A stretch of DNA of 64,000 nt from an uncultured Actinomyces sp. (GTDB taxonomy: Bacteria > Actinomycetota > Actinomycetes > Actinomycetales > Actinomycetaceae), in assembly GCA_900545825.1 (NCBI GenBank), contig URAS01000004.1, forward strand, positions 62,001-126,000. Reading direction: 5' to 3'. The position numbers and the translations under genes are program-made. This document shows, piece after piece, positions 26,569-34,823 of the stretch (position 1 is the stretch's first letter; the number at the start of each line of letters is the position of its first letter). The notes beneath the pieces were generated by a model. It searched no databases, was not told where the DNA came from, and saw only the letters and a program-made list of their open reading frames with translations.

Positions 26569-27105
26569 ATGGAGATCGCCCTCATCTGGGCCCAGGACCG
26601 CTCGGGCGGCATCGGCACCGGGGACTCGATGGCGTGGCACGTGCCCGCCGACTTCACGCATTTTCGCGCGTGCACAACCGGCTGCCCGATCATCATGGGG
26701 CGGCGCACTTTCGACTCGCTAGGGCGCCGCTGCCTGCCGGGACGCCACAGCATCGTCCTCACCGGCGATCCCACGCTCGAAGCGCCGCCGGCCACGATCG
26801 TCCACTCCCTCGATCAGGCGCTCGCCGCGTGCGCGGGCGAAACCGAGCCCGCGTGGATCATCGGCGGCGCCCACCTCTATGCTCAAGCATTGCCGCTGGC
26901 GAGCACCCTTGTCGTCACGACGGTCGACCTGCCCGGTCATCTGCCGGTGCGTGCCCCCGAAATCCCTCAGTCACAGTGGCGGCGGGTGCCCGGCGACGCC
27001 GAACGCACGGGATGGCGCAGCGGCCTGGTTTCCGATCCCGACGGCACGTGGCGCGAGAAATCGGGCGACGCCCGATGGCGCGTCGATGTGTGGGAGCGGG
27101 CCTAG
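26569..27105 (+). CDS. folA: Dihydrofolate reductase
   Basis: A 178-residue DHFR. Recognisable parts are ALIWAQDRSGGIGTGDSMAW at the N-terminus, VPADFTHFR carrying the substrate aspartate, IIMGRRTFDSLG for the NADP site, and WIIGGAHLYAQAL. The normally conserved N/D-x-x-PW loop reads DSMAWH, with Ala replacing Pro. It converges on the TetR gene with a four-base overlap of the two stops. Confidence 0.95.
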   Translation: MEIALIWAQDRSGGIGTGDSMAWHVPADFTHFRACTTGCPIIMGRRTFDSLGRRCLPGRHSIVLTGDPTLEAPPATIVHSLDQALAACAGETEPAWIIGGAHLYAQALPLASTLVVTTVDLPGHLPVRAPEIPQSQWRRVPGDAERTGWRSGLVSDPDGTWREKSGDARWRVDVWERA

Positions 27106-27830
27106 TCCTCAGCCGATTCGGCCGGAATCCGCTCGACCGCGGCGCGAAGGATGAAGGGAATCGCCTCTTCCGCCAGCCGGTCAATCGCGTGGTGAATCTC
27201 CTTCTGATCACTCGTGTGGGAAAGGAGGATCCGCCGGTAAAACCGTGAGCACCGCGCCAGCGTATGGTCGGCCACGGCCAACGGATCGACGGTCAGCCTG
27301 AGGCCCGACCCGGCCAATGTCTCCTCGATGAGGTCGGCCAGCGACGCCGCTAACTCGTCGTCGTAGCGCCGCATGAGCTCGCCGATTGCCTTGTTACGTG
27401 CGCCGCACAGGACGAGCTCGTCGTGGAGCAAATAGAAATCCCGTGAACTCGGTAACGCATAGCCAATTTGGCGGGCTGCACGGATGATGTCGTCGGCCTC
27501 GACGTCGCTGCCCACATTCTCGAATGCCGCCTCGTTTTGGCGAATAATCTCACCGAGTTCGGAATACCGGTCGTCGACGAGTGTGACCAACAGATCGTCG
27601 ATATCACGAAACGATGAATAGAACGCACCCCTAGTAAAGCCGGCCTTCCGACAGATAGCATTGACGGAGGTGTTGGCCAGCCCCTTCTCACAGATGAGGG
27701 CGGCAGCAGCCTCCAGCAACCGACGTGCCGTATCGGCTCGACGCGGGGTTGGAGGGGTTGCCAAACGGGCCGCACGGGAAGCGGCAATGCGAGGGGTGGC
27801 TCTTATGCTCACACAGCCAGTGTGCCACAT
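27102..27830 (-). CDS. TetR-family transcriptional regulator
   Basis: A 242-residue regulator. I start at 27830 because GGAGG lies five bases upstream; a frame to 27872 would begin inside a palindromic operator. The helix-turn-helix is at about 30-80 (LLEAAAALICEKGLANTSVNAICRKAG is split here as LLEAAAALICEKG and TSVNAICRKAG, then FTRGAFYSSF), and the rest is a helical ligand domain. It is divergent from the YhgE/Pip gene, and twin palindromes lie between them, so it probably represses that gene and itself. Confidence 0.9.
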   Translation of the reverse strand: MWHTGCVSIRATPRIAASRAARLATPPTPRRADTARRLLEAAAALICEKGLANTSVNAICRKAGFTRGAFYSSFRDIDDLLVTLVDDRYSELGEIIRQNEAAFENVGSDVEADDIIRAARQIGYALPSSRDFYLLHDELVLCGARNKAIGELMRRYDDELAASLADLIEETLAGSGLRLTVDPLAVADHTLARCSRFYRRILLSHTSDQKEIHHAIDRLAEEAIPFILRAAVERIPAESAED

Positions 27831-27853
27831 CACCACCTCCGAGGTGGAGCCGT

Positions 27854-27888
27854 TGATACAGGGGTGTATCATTCTGACTGATCAGAAT
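27854..27888. promoter_or_regulatory. Two abutting palindromic operators between tetR and the YhgE/Pip gene
   Basis: TGATACA and TGTATCA flank GGGG (27854-27871), and ATTCTGA and TCAGAAT flank CTGA (27871-27888). Both are perfect seven-bp arms with four-base spacers, 17 nt centre to centre, and share one base. TTGATA at 27853-27858 could be a -35 box. The two half-site sequences differ, so two proteins or two forms of one protein may bind. Confidence 0.7.
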
Positions 27889-27907
27889 CGTTCACGAGGA
27901 GTCGTGC

Positions 27908-30550
27908 ATGCGTAAGCTCACCGGCAGCCGGGTCGCTAATGCCATTATCATTGTGGCATTGGCCACCGTCCCGCTTCTTTACTCCAGTCTACTGACCTGG
28001 GCATACGAAGCTCCTATTCCCCGGATTAACCGGATTCCCGCGGCCATTGTCAACCTTGACCAACCGGCCTCGGCAACCGCAAACGGGAAAACGCAGCATT
28101 TCGATGTCGGCGAGGAACTCACCGACAAGTTGACCGGGTCCAACACAGAGGACCAGGGGTTCAAGTGGCAGCGCGTCGATGACGAGCAAGAGGCGCGCGA
28201 CGGCCTCGAAAGCGGCACTTACCAGGCCGTCCTCCTCATCCCCGAGGGCGTATCCGAGAACCTCGCGGGCCTAGCCAACCCCGGCAACGGCAACCAGCCG
28301 AAGGATTCGACGCTGCACCTTTACACAAATGACGGCGTCAACTACCTCACGGGCACGACGGCCACGTCGGTTTCCCGTACCCTTCAGACTGTCCTGTCCG
28401 AGCAAGCAGCCGACAAATATATCAATACGCTGCTGTTGCAAATGGGGCCGCTCAAGGACGGCATGACCCAGGCGTCCGATGGCGCCGGCAAGCTGGCTGA
28501 CGGCAACAACAAACTGGCGACGGGCGCCACCAAGCTCTACAACGGCACCACCACCCTCAAGGGTGGGACCAGCCAGCTGGCGACCGGCTCGACGACCCTC
28601 ACCGCGGGCATCGATCAGATCCTCGCGGGATCGCAACAGCTCCAGTCCGGCTCGCACACGCTGTCCCAGGGCATCGCCTCGTACACGACCGGTGTTGACC
28701 AGGTGGCTGCAGGCACGGACCAGCTCTACAGCGGGCTCACTCAGGGCCAGAACGGCGACCCCTCGTTCGGTGAGGGCCTGCGCCAGTTGTCGACTCAGTT
28801 GACCTCGACGAACGACCAGTCGACGCTGGCCGGCGGCGCTTCTGCTCTGGCGCAGGGCATGCTCAAGGCCGACGACGGCGTCAACAAGCTGAATACCGGC
28901 GCCACCCAGTTGGTTGCTGGAATCGACAAGGCCGGTAACGGCGCCGATCAGCTGTCCACGGGCACGGCTCAACTCGCCGACGGCGCCCAGCAGCTGGCCG
29001 ACGCCCTCTCGGCGACCGACTCCAACTCACTTGCCGGCGGCATCGCCCAGATGGAGCAGCTCGCCCAGGGGCTCCAGCACGGCTGTTCGGTCCTCAAACT
29101 CGACGTCATGTGCCTGGGTATCAACCACGAGCTGGCAAAGACGGGCCTGTCCACCGACACCCTGCCCGCAGAGGTCGCCAAGATGTCGGCCGGCGTCGGC
29201 CAAGCGGCAGACGCCGCGAACCAGCTTGCCAGCGGTGGGCGGCAGCTCAACGCGGGTGCAAGCGAACTCGCCGCCGCCCTCAAGGCCGGCACGAGCCCCT
29301 CGCAGCCCACTCTGCGCGACGGCGCCGAGCAGATCCTCGAGGCGACCCAGCTGTCCCCGAACTGGGAGACCAACCCAACGACGTTGAAGGACGCGACGGC
29401 CTCGCTGACCGCCGGTTCCATCAAACTCAACTCGGGTGTCCAACAGGCCGGCGAGGGCTCGGCGAAACTGGCGAACGCCTTCGACAACCAGATTCTGCCG
29501 GGTGTCACCCAGCTGCACAACGGCGCGCGGACGCTCGCCCAGAACTCGCAGCAGCTGCGTGACGGCGGCCAGGCGGCCGAGGCCGGCACGGCGAAGCTCG
29601 CCGCCGGCGCTCAGCAGGTCGACTCCGGCGCCCATCAGCTGTCGACCGGCGCAAGCAAGGTCGACGCCGGCGCCACCCAGCTGAACACCGGCTCGAAACA
29701 GTTGGCCAGCGGAACGAAGACCGCCGCCAAGGGTGCGCAGGAGCTGTCCGACAAGCTCCAGGAGGGCGCCAAGAAGATTCCGTCGATCAGCAAGTCGGAT
29801 GCCGCGGCTAACGCCAAGGTCGCCGCCCAGCCGATCAAGGTCAACCCCAAGCGCCTCAACGCCGTGAGCAGTAACGGCATCGGCTTCTCGTCGTTCTTCA
29901 TGTCGCTCTCGCTTTACGTCGGCGGCATCGGCATCTTCTTCGTCATCCCGGCACTCGACCTGCGCCGCAGCCTCTACGAGCCCTTCTGGGTCGCGGCTGC
30001 CCGCTCGTTCGGCACCGCCGCGATCTTCGGTGTCATCCAGTCGATCGCCACAGTGCTCGGCCTCGAGCTGCTTCTTGACCTCAACGCCGCCGACATTGTC
30101 GGCCTCGCCGGCGTGTGTATCTTGTCGTCGCTAACGTTCGTCGCGATGAACCAAATGTGCGTCGCGGTGGCCGGGTTTAGAGGCCGCTTCATCTCGCTGC
30201 TGCTCATGTGTCTGCAGCTAGCGTCCGCCGCCGGCACGTTCGCCATCCAAACGACGGCGAAGCCCCTGCAGATCCTCAACAAGATCCTTCCCATGGGCTA
30301 CACGGTCCGCGGCGTGAGGTCGATGACCGCCGGCTCGGTGCTTGTCCCCCAGCCTGGCATCTGGGTGCTTCTCGCCTGGTTCTTTGGGTCCATCGGTTTG
30401 ACCCTCTACGCCGCACACCGCCGGACGAGCCTCAAGCCGATGCCGTACGACCCGGCGCTGGCGTTCCCCGGCTCGGCCTCGGACGACCCGCGGCTCCTCA
30501 TCGACACGATGGGCGAAGAGCCGCTGCGCCCGGCCGACCAGCCGTTCTAG
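27908..30550 (+). CDS. YhgE/Pip-domain membrane protein (ABC-2/MmpL-like exporter component)
   Basis: An 880-residue envelope protein. A transmembrane helix at about 10-30 is followed by the YhgE/Pip N-terminal domain (IPAAIVNLDQPA near 43, YQAVLLIPEGVSENL near 105). Residues about 190-640 are extracellular and built of repeated LxxGxxxLxxG units (for example KLADGNNKLATGATKLYNG). Five hydrophobic helices follow from about 660 to 840, with a short cytoplasmic tail. Relatives include the phage-infection protein Pip and type VII-associated EsaA; a transport or membrane-remodelling role is inferred. Start: CGAGGAG lies upstream of the ATG. Control by the divergent TetR is likely. Confidence 0.9.
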   Translation: MRKLTGSRVANAIIIVALATVPLLYSSLLTWAYEAPIPRINRIPAAIVNLDQPASATANGKTQHFDVGEELTDKLTGSNTEDQGFKWQRVDDEQEARDGLESGTYQAVLLIPEGVSENLAGLANPGNGNQPKDSTLHLYTNDGVNYLTGTTATSVSRTLQTVLSEQAADKYINTLLLQMGPLKDGMTQASDGAGKLADGNNKLATGATKLYNGTTTLKGGTSQLATGSTTLTAGIDQILAGSQQLQSGSHTLSQGIASYTTGVDQVAAGTDQLYSGLTQGQNGDPSFGEGLRQLSTQLTSTNDQSTLAGGASALAQGMLKADDGVNKLNTGATQLVAGIDKAGNGADQLSTGTAQLADGAQQLADALSATDSNSLAGGIAQMEQLAQGLQHGCSVLKLDVMCLGINHELAKTGLSTDTLPAEVAKMSAGVGQAADAANQLASGGRQLNAGASELAAALKAGTSPSQPTLRDGAEQILEATQLSPNWETNPTTLKDATASLTAGSIKLNSGVQQAGEGSAKLANAFDNQILPGVTQLHNGARTLAQNSQQLRDGGQAAEAGTAKLAAGAQQVDSGAHQLSTGASKVDAGATQLNTGSKQLASGTKTAAKGAQELSDKLQEGAKKIPSISKSDAAANAKVAAQPIKVNPKRLNAVSSNGIGFSSFFMSLSLYVGGIGIFFVIPALDLRRSLYEPFWVAAARSFGTAAIFGVIQSIATVLGLELLLDLNAADIVGLAGVCILSSLTFVAMNQMCVAVAGFRGRFISLLLMCLQLASAAGTFAIQTTAKPLQILNKILPMGYTVRGVRSMTAGSVLVPQPGIWVLLAWFFGSIGLTLYAAHRRTSLKPMPYDPALAFPGSASDDPRLLIDTMGEEPLRPADQPF

Positions 30551-30564
30551 CAGCACTACCTCAG

Positions 30565-30609
30565 GCGACCGCTGTGGGGCATCCTCGGATGTCTCGCAGC
30601 GGTCGTCGC
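30565..30609 (+). terminator. Hairpin after the YhgE/Pip gene
   Basis: GCGACCGCTG pairs with CAGCGGTCGT around an inner CATCC/GGATG stem, about 15 nt after the stop. No T tract is present. Confidence 0.5.
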
Positions 30610-30656
30610 ATATCCCGGCGTCCTCGACGCGTCCTCTCCGTGGCGACCCGACCGCA

Positions 30657-30687
30657 CGCCCTGTTCCGACATCACGAAAACAGGGCG
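30657..30687. repeat. Perfect nine-bp inverted repeat upstream of the tRNA
   Basis: CGCCCTGTT and AACAGGGCG flank 13 bases. It stands alone in the gap between the YhgE gene and the tRNA promoter and could be a second terminator or an operator. Confidence 0.4.
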
Positions 30688-30750
30688 TATGCTGCGCCTT
30701 TACCGACACCGGCACGACGACAAAGGTGGCGCGACTCACGCGGCTTCGAT

Positions 30751-30779
30751 TTGCTTGGGCTGAGTAAGTGACTTAACGT
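30751..30779 (+). promoter_or_regulatory. Promoter of the initiator tRNA
   Basis: TTGCTT (30751-30756) and TAACGT (30774-30779) are 17 nt apart, placing the start about five bases before the mature tRNA end. Confidence 0.55.
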
Positions 30780-30791
30780 AGTAATCACCGA

Positions 30792-30865
30792 CGCGGGGTG
30801 GAGCAGTTCGGTAGCTCGCCGGGCTCATAACCCGGAGGTCGGGGGTTCAAATCCCTCCCCCGCTA
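30792..30865 (+). tRNA. Initiator tRNA-fMet (CAT)
   Basis: A 74-nt cloverleaf with acceptor CGCGGGG and CCCCGCT, which leaves base pair 1-72 unpaired as in bacterial initiators. The anticodon stem ends in three G-C pairs around CTCATAA (anticodon CAT at 30826-30828), another initiator mark. The T arm is GGGGG-TTCAAAT-CCCTC. The following bases are CCG, so the full CCA end is not encoded. Confidence 0.96.
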
Positions 30866-30872
30866 CCGCAGA

Positions 30873-30902
30873 ATCCCGGCACTGACGTGCCGGGATTTTT
30901 TC
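30873..30902 (+). terminator. Rho-independent terminator of the tRNA
   Basis: ATCCCGGCAC and GTGCCGGGAT with a TGAC loop, then six T residues, eight bases after the tRNA. Confidence 0.9.
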
Positions 30903-30911
30903 ATGCGCGGA

Positions 30912-30994
30912 CCCACCCGCGTGAACGTGATCTTTTTTGGTCACGTTCACGCGGGTGGGCCCATGAGCGTGATTGTTTCGGACAGAAGCATCAC
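30912..30994. repeat. Two tandem hairpins built on a GTGAACGTGA motif
   Basis: The first (30912-30959) has perfect 19-bp arms, CCCACCCGCGTGAACGTGA, around a T-rich ten-base loop. The second pairs ATGAGCGTGAT (30963-30973) with ATCACGTTCAT, one mismatch, around a 16-base loop. Both contain the GTGA...TCAC core. They lie between the tRNA terminator and the convergent ABC permease gene and exceed what one terminator needs. Confidence 0.65.
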
Positions 30995-31010
30995 GTTCAT
31001 CGAGATACGA

Positions 31011-31043
31011 CAGGGCCCCGCACTCCTGACGTGCGGGGCCCTG
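31011..31043. terminator. Bidirectional hairpin after the ABC permease gene
   Basis: CAGGGCCCCGCAC and its perfect complement around a seven-base loop, 24 nt after the permease stop. Confidence 0.65.
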
Positions 31044-31066
31044 GCCTGTTTGGCGGCGTGTATCTC

Positions 31067-32533
31067 CTAGTCGTTGCGGCGGCGGTTGAGCGTCGCGGTC
31101 GCCCGCCGCAGGGGCTCGACGCTGATCTGGCTGGTCACGATGAGCACCAGGCCGATGATCATGGCGCCCCAGATGAGGCCGGCCGAGCTGTGCGTCTCGA
31201 TGCCCACCTTTTCGACCATGCGGCGCATGGGGCTGGCCAGCAGGTAGCCCAATCCGAGCGCCGGCAGGCAGCCGAGCAGCGGGATCACCAGCTCGAACCA
31301 CGCCGTCCGGGCGAGGTACCGCATCGGCGCGCCCATGCGGTAGAGCGCCCGCGACTGTTCGGCACGCTCGAGGATGTCCGAGGCGGCCGACGACAGCACC
31401 ATGAACGCCGCCGCGATAAAGGTGATGACCATGGTGATGGCGATCCCCAGGGGAATGTCACGGTCGATCGCCGCAGCCATCGTCTTGAGCGGTTCCTCGA
31501 GGTCCACGTTCGCGCCGAACACGGGACTCACCCCGACCATGCCGGCGATGAAACAGACGATCGAGACCGGACCCACCCTGCGCCACGTCGCCTTCGGATC
31601 CATCTGGATCCTGCGGTTCGCCGTCATCACGCTGGCCCACGGCATCTGTGCTCCCAGCTTGGCAAGCTGCTGGAGAACCCACGGCATGACCAGATTGATT
31701 CCGCCGATCACCAGCAACAGGGCGAGCGCAACCAGGGCAAACGGCCAGATCGCCTGAACCGACTTGCTCGAGAACATGTACGGCAGCATGACCCAGAACA
31801 GGACGAGCGCGGCGACGAAGGCGACGAGACGCCACACCTTGAGGGCGCGCGGCAGCGACCGCCTGGCGACGCCGAGCGGTGAGATCCGCACCTGCGCCAG
31901 CCCGAACCACGACGAGACGACGCCGATCGCGACAATGATCAGGGTGATCGCCGCCCACCCGCCAACCGGCAGCAGCATCTCGCCGGAGCCGATCTGGACG
32001 GCCTCGATCGTCGTCACCCGCCACGCGGGCAGCGTGACGACATAGAGAACCGACCCGAGGAGGGCGCCGACCACGGCGAAAATCGCCGTCTCGCCGACGC
32101 ACAGGCGGGTGACGTCGCGCGAGGACAATCCAACGAGGCGGAGGACGGCCAGGCGCCGCTCGACCGTGCGCGCACCCAGACGGGCCGCGCCCGCCGCCAG
32201 CGACACCAGCGGCCCCACGGTCAGCGCGCAGGCGATCAGCGCGAGGGCGACATAGCACTGGAGAAGGAACAGGGCGCCCTTGTCGTGCCGTACGACCTCA
32301 CCGAGGAACCCCGGCGGGGTCACGGTGCGCTGATAGAGCATCCACGTGCCGCCGGCGACCGTCAGCGTCAGCCACGTCGATATGGCAAACCCCGCGCTGG
32401 CGAGGATCGGCAGCCACCGGGCGACGCCGCCGGACGTGAAACGCGCCCTCATGAGGGTCCCGAGGAGGCCACCCATATGGCGCGGGCGCACCGGGCTCAG
32501 CGCGGCGGGGGCGGAAACAGTCTGGGTCGTCAT
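31067..32533 (-). CDS. ABC transporter permease (FtsX/MacB-like)
   Basis: A 488-residue permease beginning at 32533, where the ATG overlaps the stop of the ATPase gene by one base. It has about eight hydrophobic helices in two halves, each with an FtsX-like block (VSLAAGAARLGARTVERRLAVLRLVGLSS near 110-140 is one, SRALYRMGAPMRYLARTAWFELV near 390 the other). Both halves keep the RRLAxLRLxG or RxLYRMGAP coupling loop. Substrate is unknown; the neighbouring two-component pair suggests a cell-envelope or peptide stress exporter (inference). Confidence 0.9.
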   Translation of the reverse strand: MTTQTVSAPAALSPVRPRHMGGLLGTLMRARFTSGGVARWLPILASAGFAISTWLTLTVAGGTWMLYQRTVTPPGFLGEVVRHDKGALFLLQCYVALALIACALTVGPLVSLAAGAARLGARTVERRLAVLRLVGLSSRDVTRLCVGETAIFAVVGALLGSVLYVVTLPAWRVTTIEAVQIGSGEMLLPVGGWAAITLIIVAIGVVSSWFGLAQVRISPLGVARRSLPRALKVWRLVAFVAALVLFWVMLPYMFSSKSVQAIWPFALVALALLLVIGGINLVMPWVLQQLAKLGAQMPWASVMTANRRIQMDPKATWRRVGPVSIVCFIAGMVGVSPVFGANVDLEEPLKTMAAAIDRDIPLGIAITMVITFIAAAFMVLSSAASDILERAEQSRALYRMGAPMRYLARTAWFELVIPLLGCLPALGLGYLLASPMRRMVEKVGIETHSSAGLIWGAMIIGLVLIVTSQISVEPLRRATATLNRRRND

Positions 32534-33231
32534 CACCGCTCCTCCCCGCTGGCCGACAGTGCACGGTCGGCGTGGACGCGGCCGTCGCGGATCTCGACCA
32601 GGCGCGAGCACCAGCCGGCGACCGTCGGGTCGTGGGTGACGACGACCAGCGAGCAGCCGGTGGTCTGGACGGCCATGATGAGCTCCTGCATGACCTCGGC
32701 GCCCGTCGTCTGGTCGAGGGCGCCCGTCGGCTCGTCGGCGAACACGACTGCCGGCTTGACCGCGAGCGCGCGGGCGATCGCGACGCGTTGGGCCTGGCCG
32801 CCGGACATGTCGCCGGGGCGGCGGTTGCGCTGGTCGGTGAGGCCCAGGCGGGCGAGGGCGGCGTCGGCGCTGTTGAGGGCCTTGCCGCGCGGGGTGCCCT
32901 TCAGCATGAGGGGCAGGGCGACGTTTTCGCGGGCGGTGAGTTCTTCGAGCAGTTGGCCGTCTTGGAAGATGAAGCCGAAGCTGCCCAGTCGAGTGTGCGA
33001 GCGCTGCGAATCGGACAGGGTCGAGAACGGGCGGGAGGCGAAAAGGACTTCGCCGGAGTCGGGAACGAGGACGCCGGAGAGGCAGTGGAGGAGGGTCGAT
33101 TTACCGGAGCCGGAGGGCCCCATGACGGCGACGGTTTCGCCGGCGCCAATCGTCAGGCTGACATTGTTGAGGGCGTTGACGCGGCCGAAGTGTTTCGACA
33201 CGGCCACTGCAGAAATCAGTTCATTGCTCAT
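32533..33231 (-). CDS. ABC transporter ATP-binding protein (LolD/MacB-type)
   Basis: A 232-residue ATPase. Walker A is GPSGSGKST (38-46), the signature is MSGGQAQRVAIARAL near 141, Walker B is VVFADEPTGALD near 160, and the switch histidine is in VVVTHD near 195. It is the partner of the downstream permease and divergent from the histidine-kinase gene. The 125-nt gap upstream contains two small palindromes. Confidence 0.95.
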   Translation of the reverse strand: MSNELISAVAVSKHFGRVNALNNVSLTIGAGETVAVMGPSGSGKSTLLHCLSGVLVPDSGEVLFASRPFSTLSDSQRSHTRLGSFGFIFQDGQLLEELTARENVALPLMLKGTPRGKALNSADAALARLGLTDQRNRRPGDMSGGQAQRVAIARALAVKPAVVFADEPTGALDQTTGAEVMQELIMAVQTTGCSLVVVTHDPTVAGWCSRLVEIRDGRVHADRALSASGEER

Positions 33232-33270
33232 GGTGCCTATTTCACGCTGACGCGAGGCGGCGTTGAACCG

Positions 33271-33310
33271 CCCCAGCTGGAGACTTGGGGTAGTGCTGGC
33301 ACTACTTTTT
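33271..33310. promoter_or_regulatory. Overlapping palindromes in the divergent control region
   Basis: CCCCA and TGGGG (33271-33290) are followed directly by GTAGTG-CTGG-CACTAC (33290-33305) and a TTTTT run. The second looks like a tiny terminator on the plus strand but sits in front of the kinase gene, so it may be an operator for the response regulator or an attenuator. Confidence 0.45.
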
Positions 33311-33344
33311 GCGCCCGACTGCGCCGCCTCGACGCTCGGGATCT

Positions 33345-33350
33345 TACGAT
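33345..33350 (+). promoter_or_regulatory. -10 box of the histidine-kinase gene (leaderless type)
   Basis: TACGAT ends six bases before the ATG at 33357, and no ribosome site lies between. Confidence 0.5.
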
Positions 33351-33356
33351 GGGTTT

Positions 33357-34115
33357 ATGGCGTGGCTTTCTCATCGTATCGGGCGTCGTCCAGGCGACGC
33401 GACCAGGAATGATGCCGCCGAGATCGACAAGCTCATCCAGTCGCGGCGCGTCATCGTGTCGGCGTACGAGATCGAGCGGCGCCGCATCGAACGCGACCTG
33501 CATGACGGCGCCCAGCAGACGCTGGTGGCCGCGTCGATGAACGTCGGCGAGGCGCTGTGCCTGCCCGAGGCCGCCCAGCCCGGGCCGCTGCGTGATCTGC
33601 TGGAGGCGGCGCAGGCCAACATCGAGCGCTCGCTGCGGGCGCTGCGTCACACGGTCCACGGGATCCACCCGCAGGCGTTGGAAGAGCTGAGCCTCCTCGC
33701 CGCCCTCGAGGACGCGTTCAAGACGCTCGACGACGTCGTCACCCTTCGGTGTCCCCAGGAGCTGCCGCCGCTGCCCGAGGGCGTGCTGGCGACCGCCTAT
33801 TTCGCCACGCTCGAGGCCGTGACGAACGCGTGCAAGTATGCGCCGGGCGCCGCGATCTCGGTGCTTGTCACGTGCTCGGAAAGCCTCCGCATCATCGTCA
33901 TCGATGCAGGTCCGGGCGGCGCGGTCATCCGCCCGGGCGGCGGGCTGGAGGGCATGCGCGAACGTCTGGCCGCGATCGACGGCTCCCTCGAGGTCCTTTC
34001 GCCACCCGGTGGGCCAACGAAAGTCGTCGCCTCGATCCCCCTACTCCTCTACCGCGACGAGCCATCCGTCGTCGTCTCACCACAGGAGGGAACCCATGCG
34101 CCTCGTCCTCGCTGA
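33357..34115 (+). CDS. Sensor histidine kinase (HisKA_3), cytosolic and sensor-less
   Basis: A 252-residue kinase of the NarX/DesK class. The phospho-acceptor is H49 in RRIERDLHDGAQQT; the N box is EAVTNACKYAPG near 158, and the last ATP loop is GGGLEGMRERLAAIDG near 200. The G1 box, normally DDGxG, reads DAGPGGA. There are only about 40 residues before the dimerisation helix and no membrane segment, so the stimulus must come through another protein, plausibly the divergent ABC transporter. It overlaps the regulator gene by 20 bases. Confidence 0.9.
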   Translation: MAWLSHRIGRRPGDATRNDAAEIDKLIQSRRVIVSAYEIERRRIERDLHDGAQQTLVAASMNVGEALCLPEAAQPGPLRDLLEAAQANIERSLRALRHTVHGIHPQALEELSLLAALEDAFKTLDDVVTLRCPQELPPLPEGVLATAYFATLEAVTNACKYAPGAAISVLVTCSESLRIIVIDAGPGGAVIRPGGGLEGMRERLAAIDGSLEVLSPPGGPTKVVASIPLLLYRDEPSVVVSPQEGTHAPRPR

Positions 34116-34764
34116 CGATTCCGGCCTCATCCGCGGGGGCCTGGCCGGCCTGCTGACCCGCCAGGGCTTCGAGGTCGCCGGACAGACCGACTCCGCCGAC
34201 ACCCTCGTCCCCCTCGTCGACGACCTCGTCGCGAAGGGTACGGCGCCCGACGTCGTCATCACCGACGTCCGCATGCCGCCGAGGATGCGCGACGACGGCC
34301 TCGAGGCCGCGATCGAGCTGAGGGATCGCCACCCGGCGATCGGCCTCATCGTCCTGTCCCAATACGTGTCGCCGCTCTATGCGACCAAACTGTTCGAGGC
34401 TCCCGGCGACACCGCGGGCACCGGCTATCTGTTGAAAGACCACGTCGCCCACGTCGCCGACTTTATTCGCGCGATCGACGTCGTCGCGTCCGGCGGCGTC
34501 GTCGTCGACCCCGAGGTGACGACGGCGATGCTGCGGTCTGGCCGCCTGGGCCTCACCCAGCTGACCAGGCGCGAAAACGAAGTCCTCGACCTCATGGCGC
34601 AGGGGCGCTCGAACTCCGAAATCGCCGCCCAGCTCGTCCTCTCCGAGGCCGCGATCGCCAAGCACGTGTCGTCGATCTTCGCGAAACTCGGGCTCGACCC
34701 GGGCCAGGACAACCGCCGCGTCCGCGCGATCCTCCTCTACCTCGCCCAACGCCGCGCCCTCTAG
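34096..34764 (+). CDS. LuxR/NarL-type response regulator
   Basis: A 222-residue regulator starting at 34096 with AGGAGGGAA just upstream, inside the kinase gene. Receiver marks are DD at 7-8, the phospho-acceptor D57 in VVITDVRMP, S in VLSQY and K in LLKDH. The GerE-type helix-turn-helix is at about 152-205 (LTRRENEVLDLMAQGRSNSE, then IAKHVSSIFAKLGL). It likely controls the divergent ABC operon through the palindromes at 33271-33305. Confidence 0.94.
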   Translation: MRLVLADDSGLIRGGLAGLLTRQGFEVAGQTDSADTLVPLVDDLVAKGTAPDVVITDVRMPPRMRDDGLEAAIELRDRHPAIGLIVLSQYVSPLYATKLFEAPGDTAGTGYLLKDHVAHVADFIRAIDVVASGGVVVDPEVTTAMLRSGRLGLTQLTRRENEVLDLMAQGRSNSEIAAQLVLSEAAIAKHVSSIFAKLGLDPGQDNRRVRAILLYLAQRRAL

Positions 34765-34776
34765 TGGACAACAAAC

Positions 34777-34810
34777 AGGCGGGCCGGGAGGGCACCCTCC
34801 CGGCCCGCCT
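34777..34810. terminator. Bidirectional terminator between the regulator and UPF0182 genes
   Basis: A perfect 16-bp stem (AGGCGGGCCGGGAGGG with its complement) and a two-base loop between convergent genes. Confidence 0.85.
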
Positions 34811-34823
34811 GGATCGCTTGACG

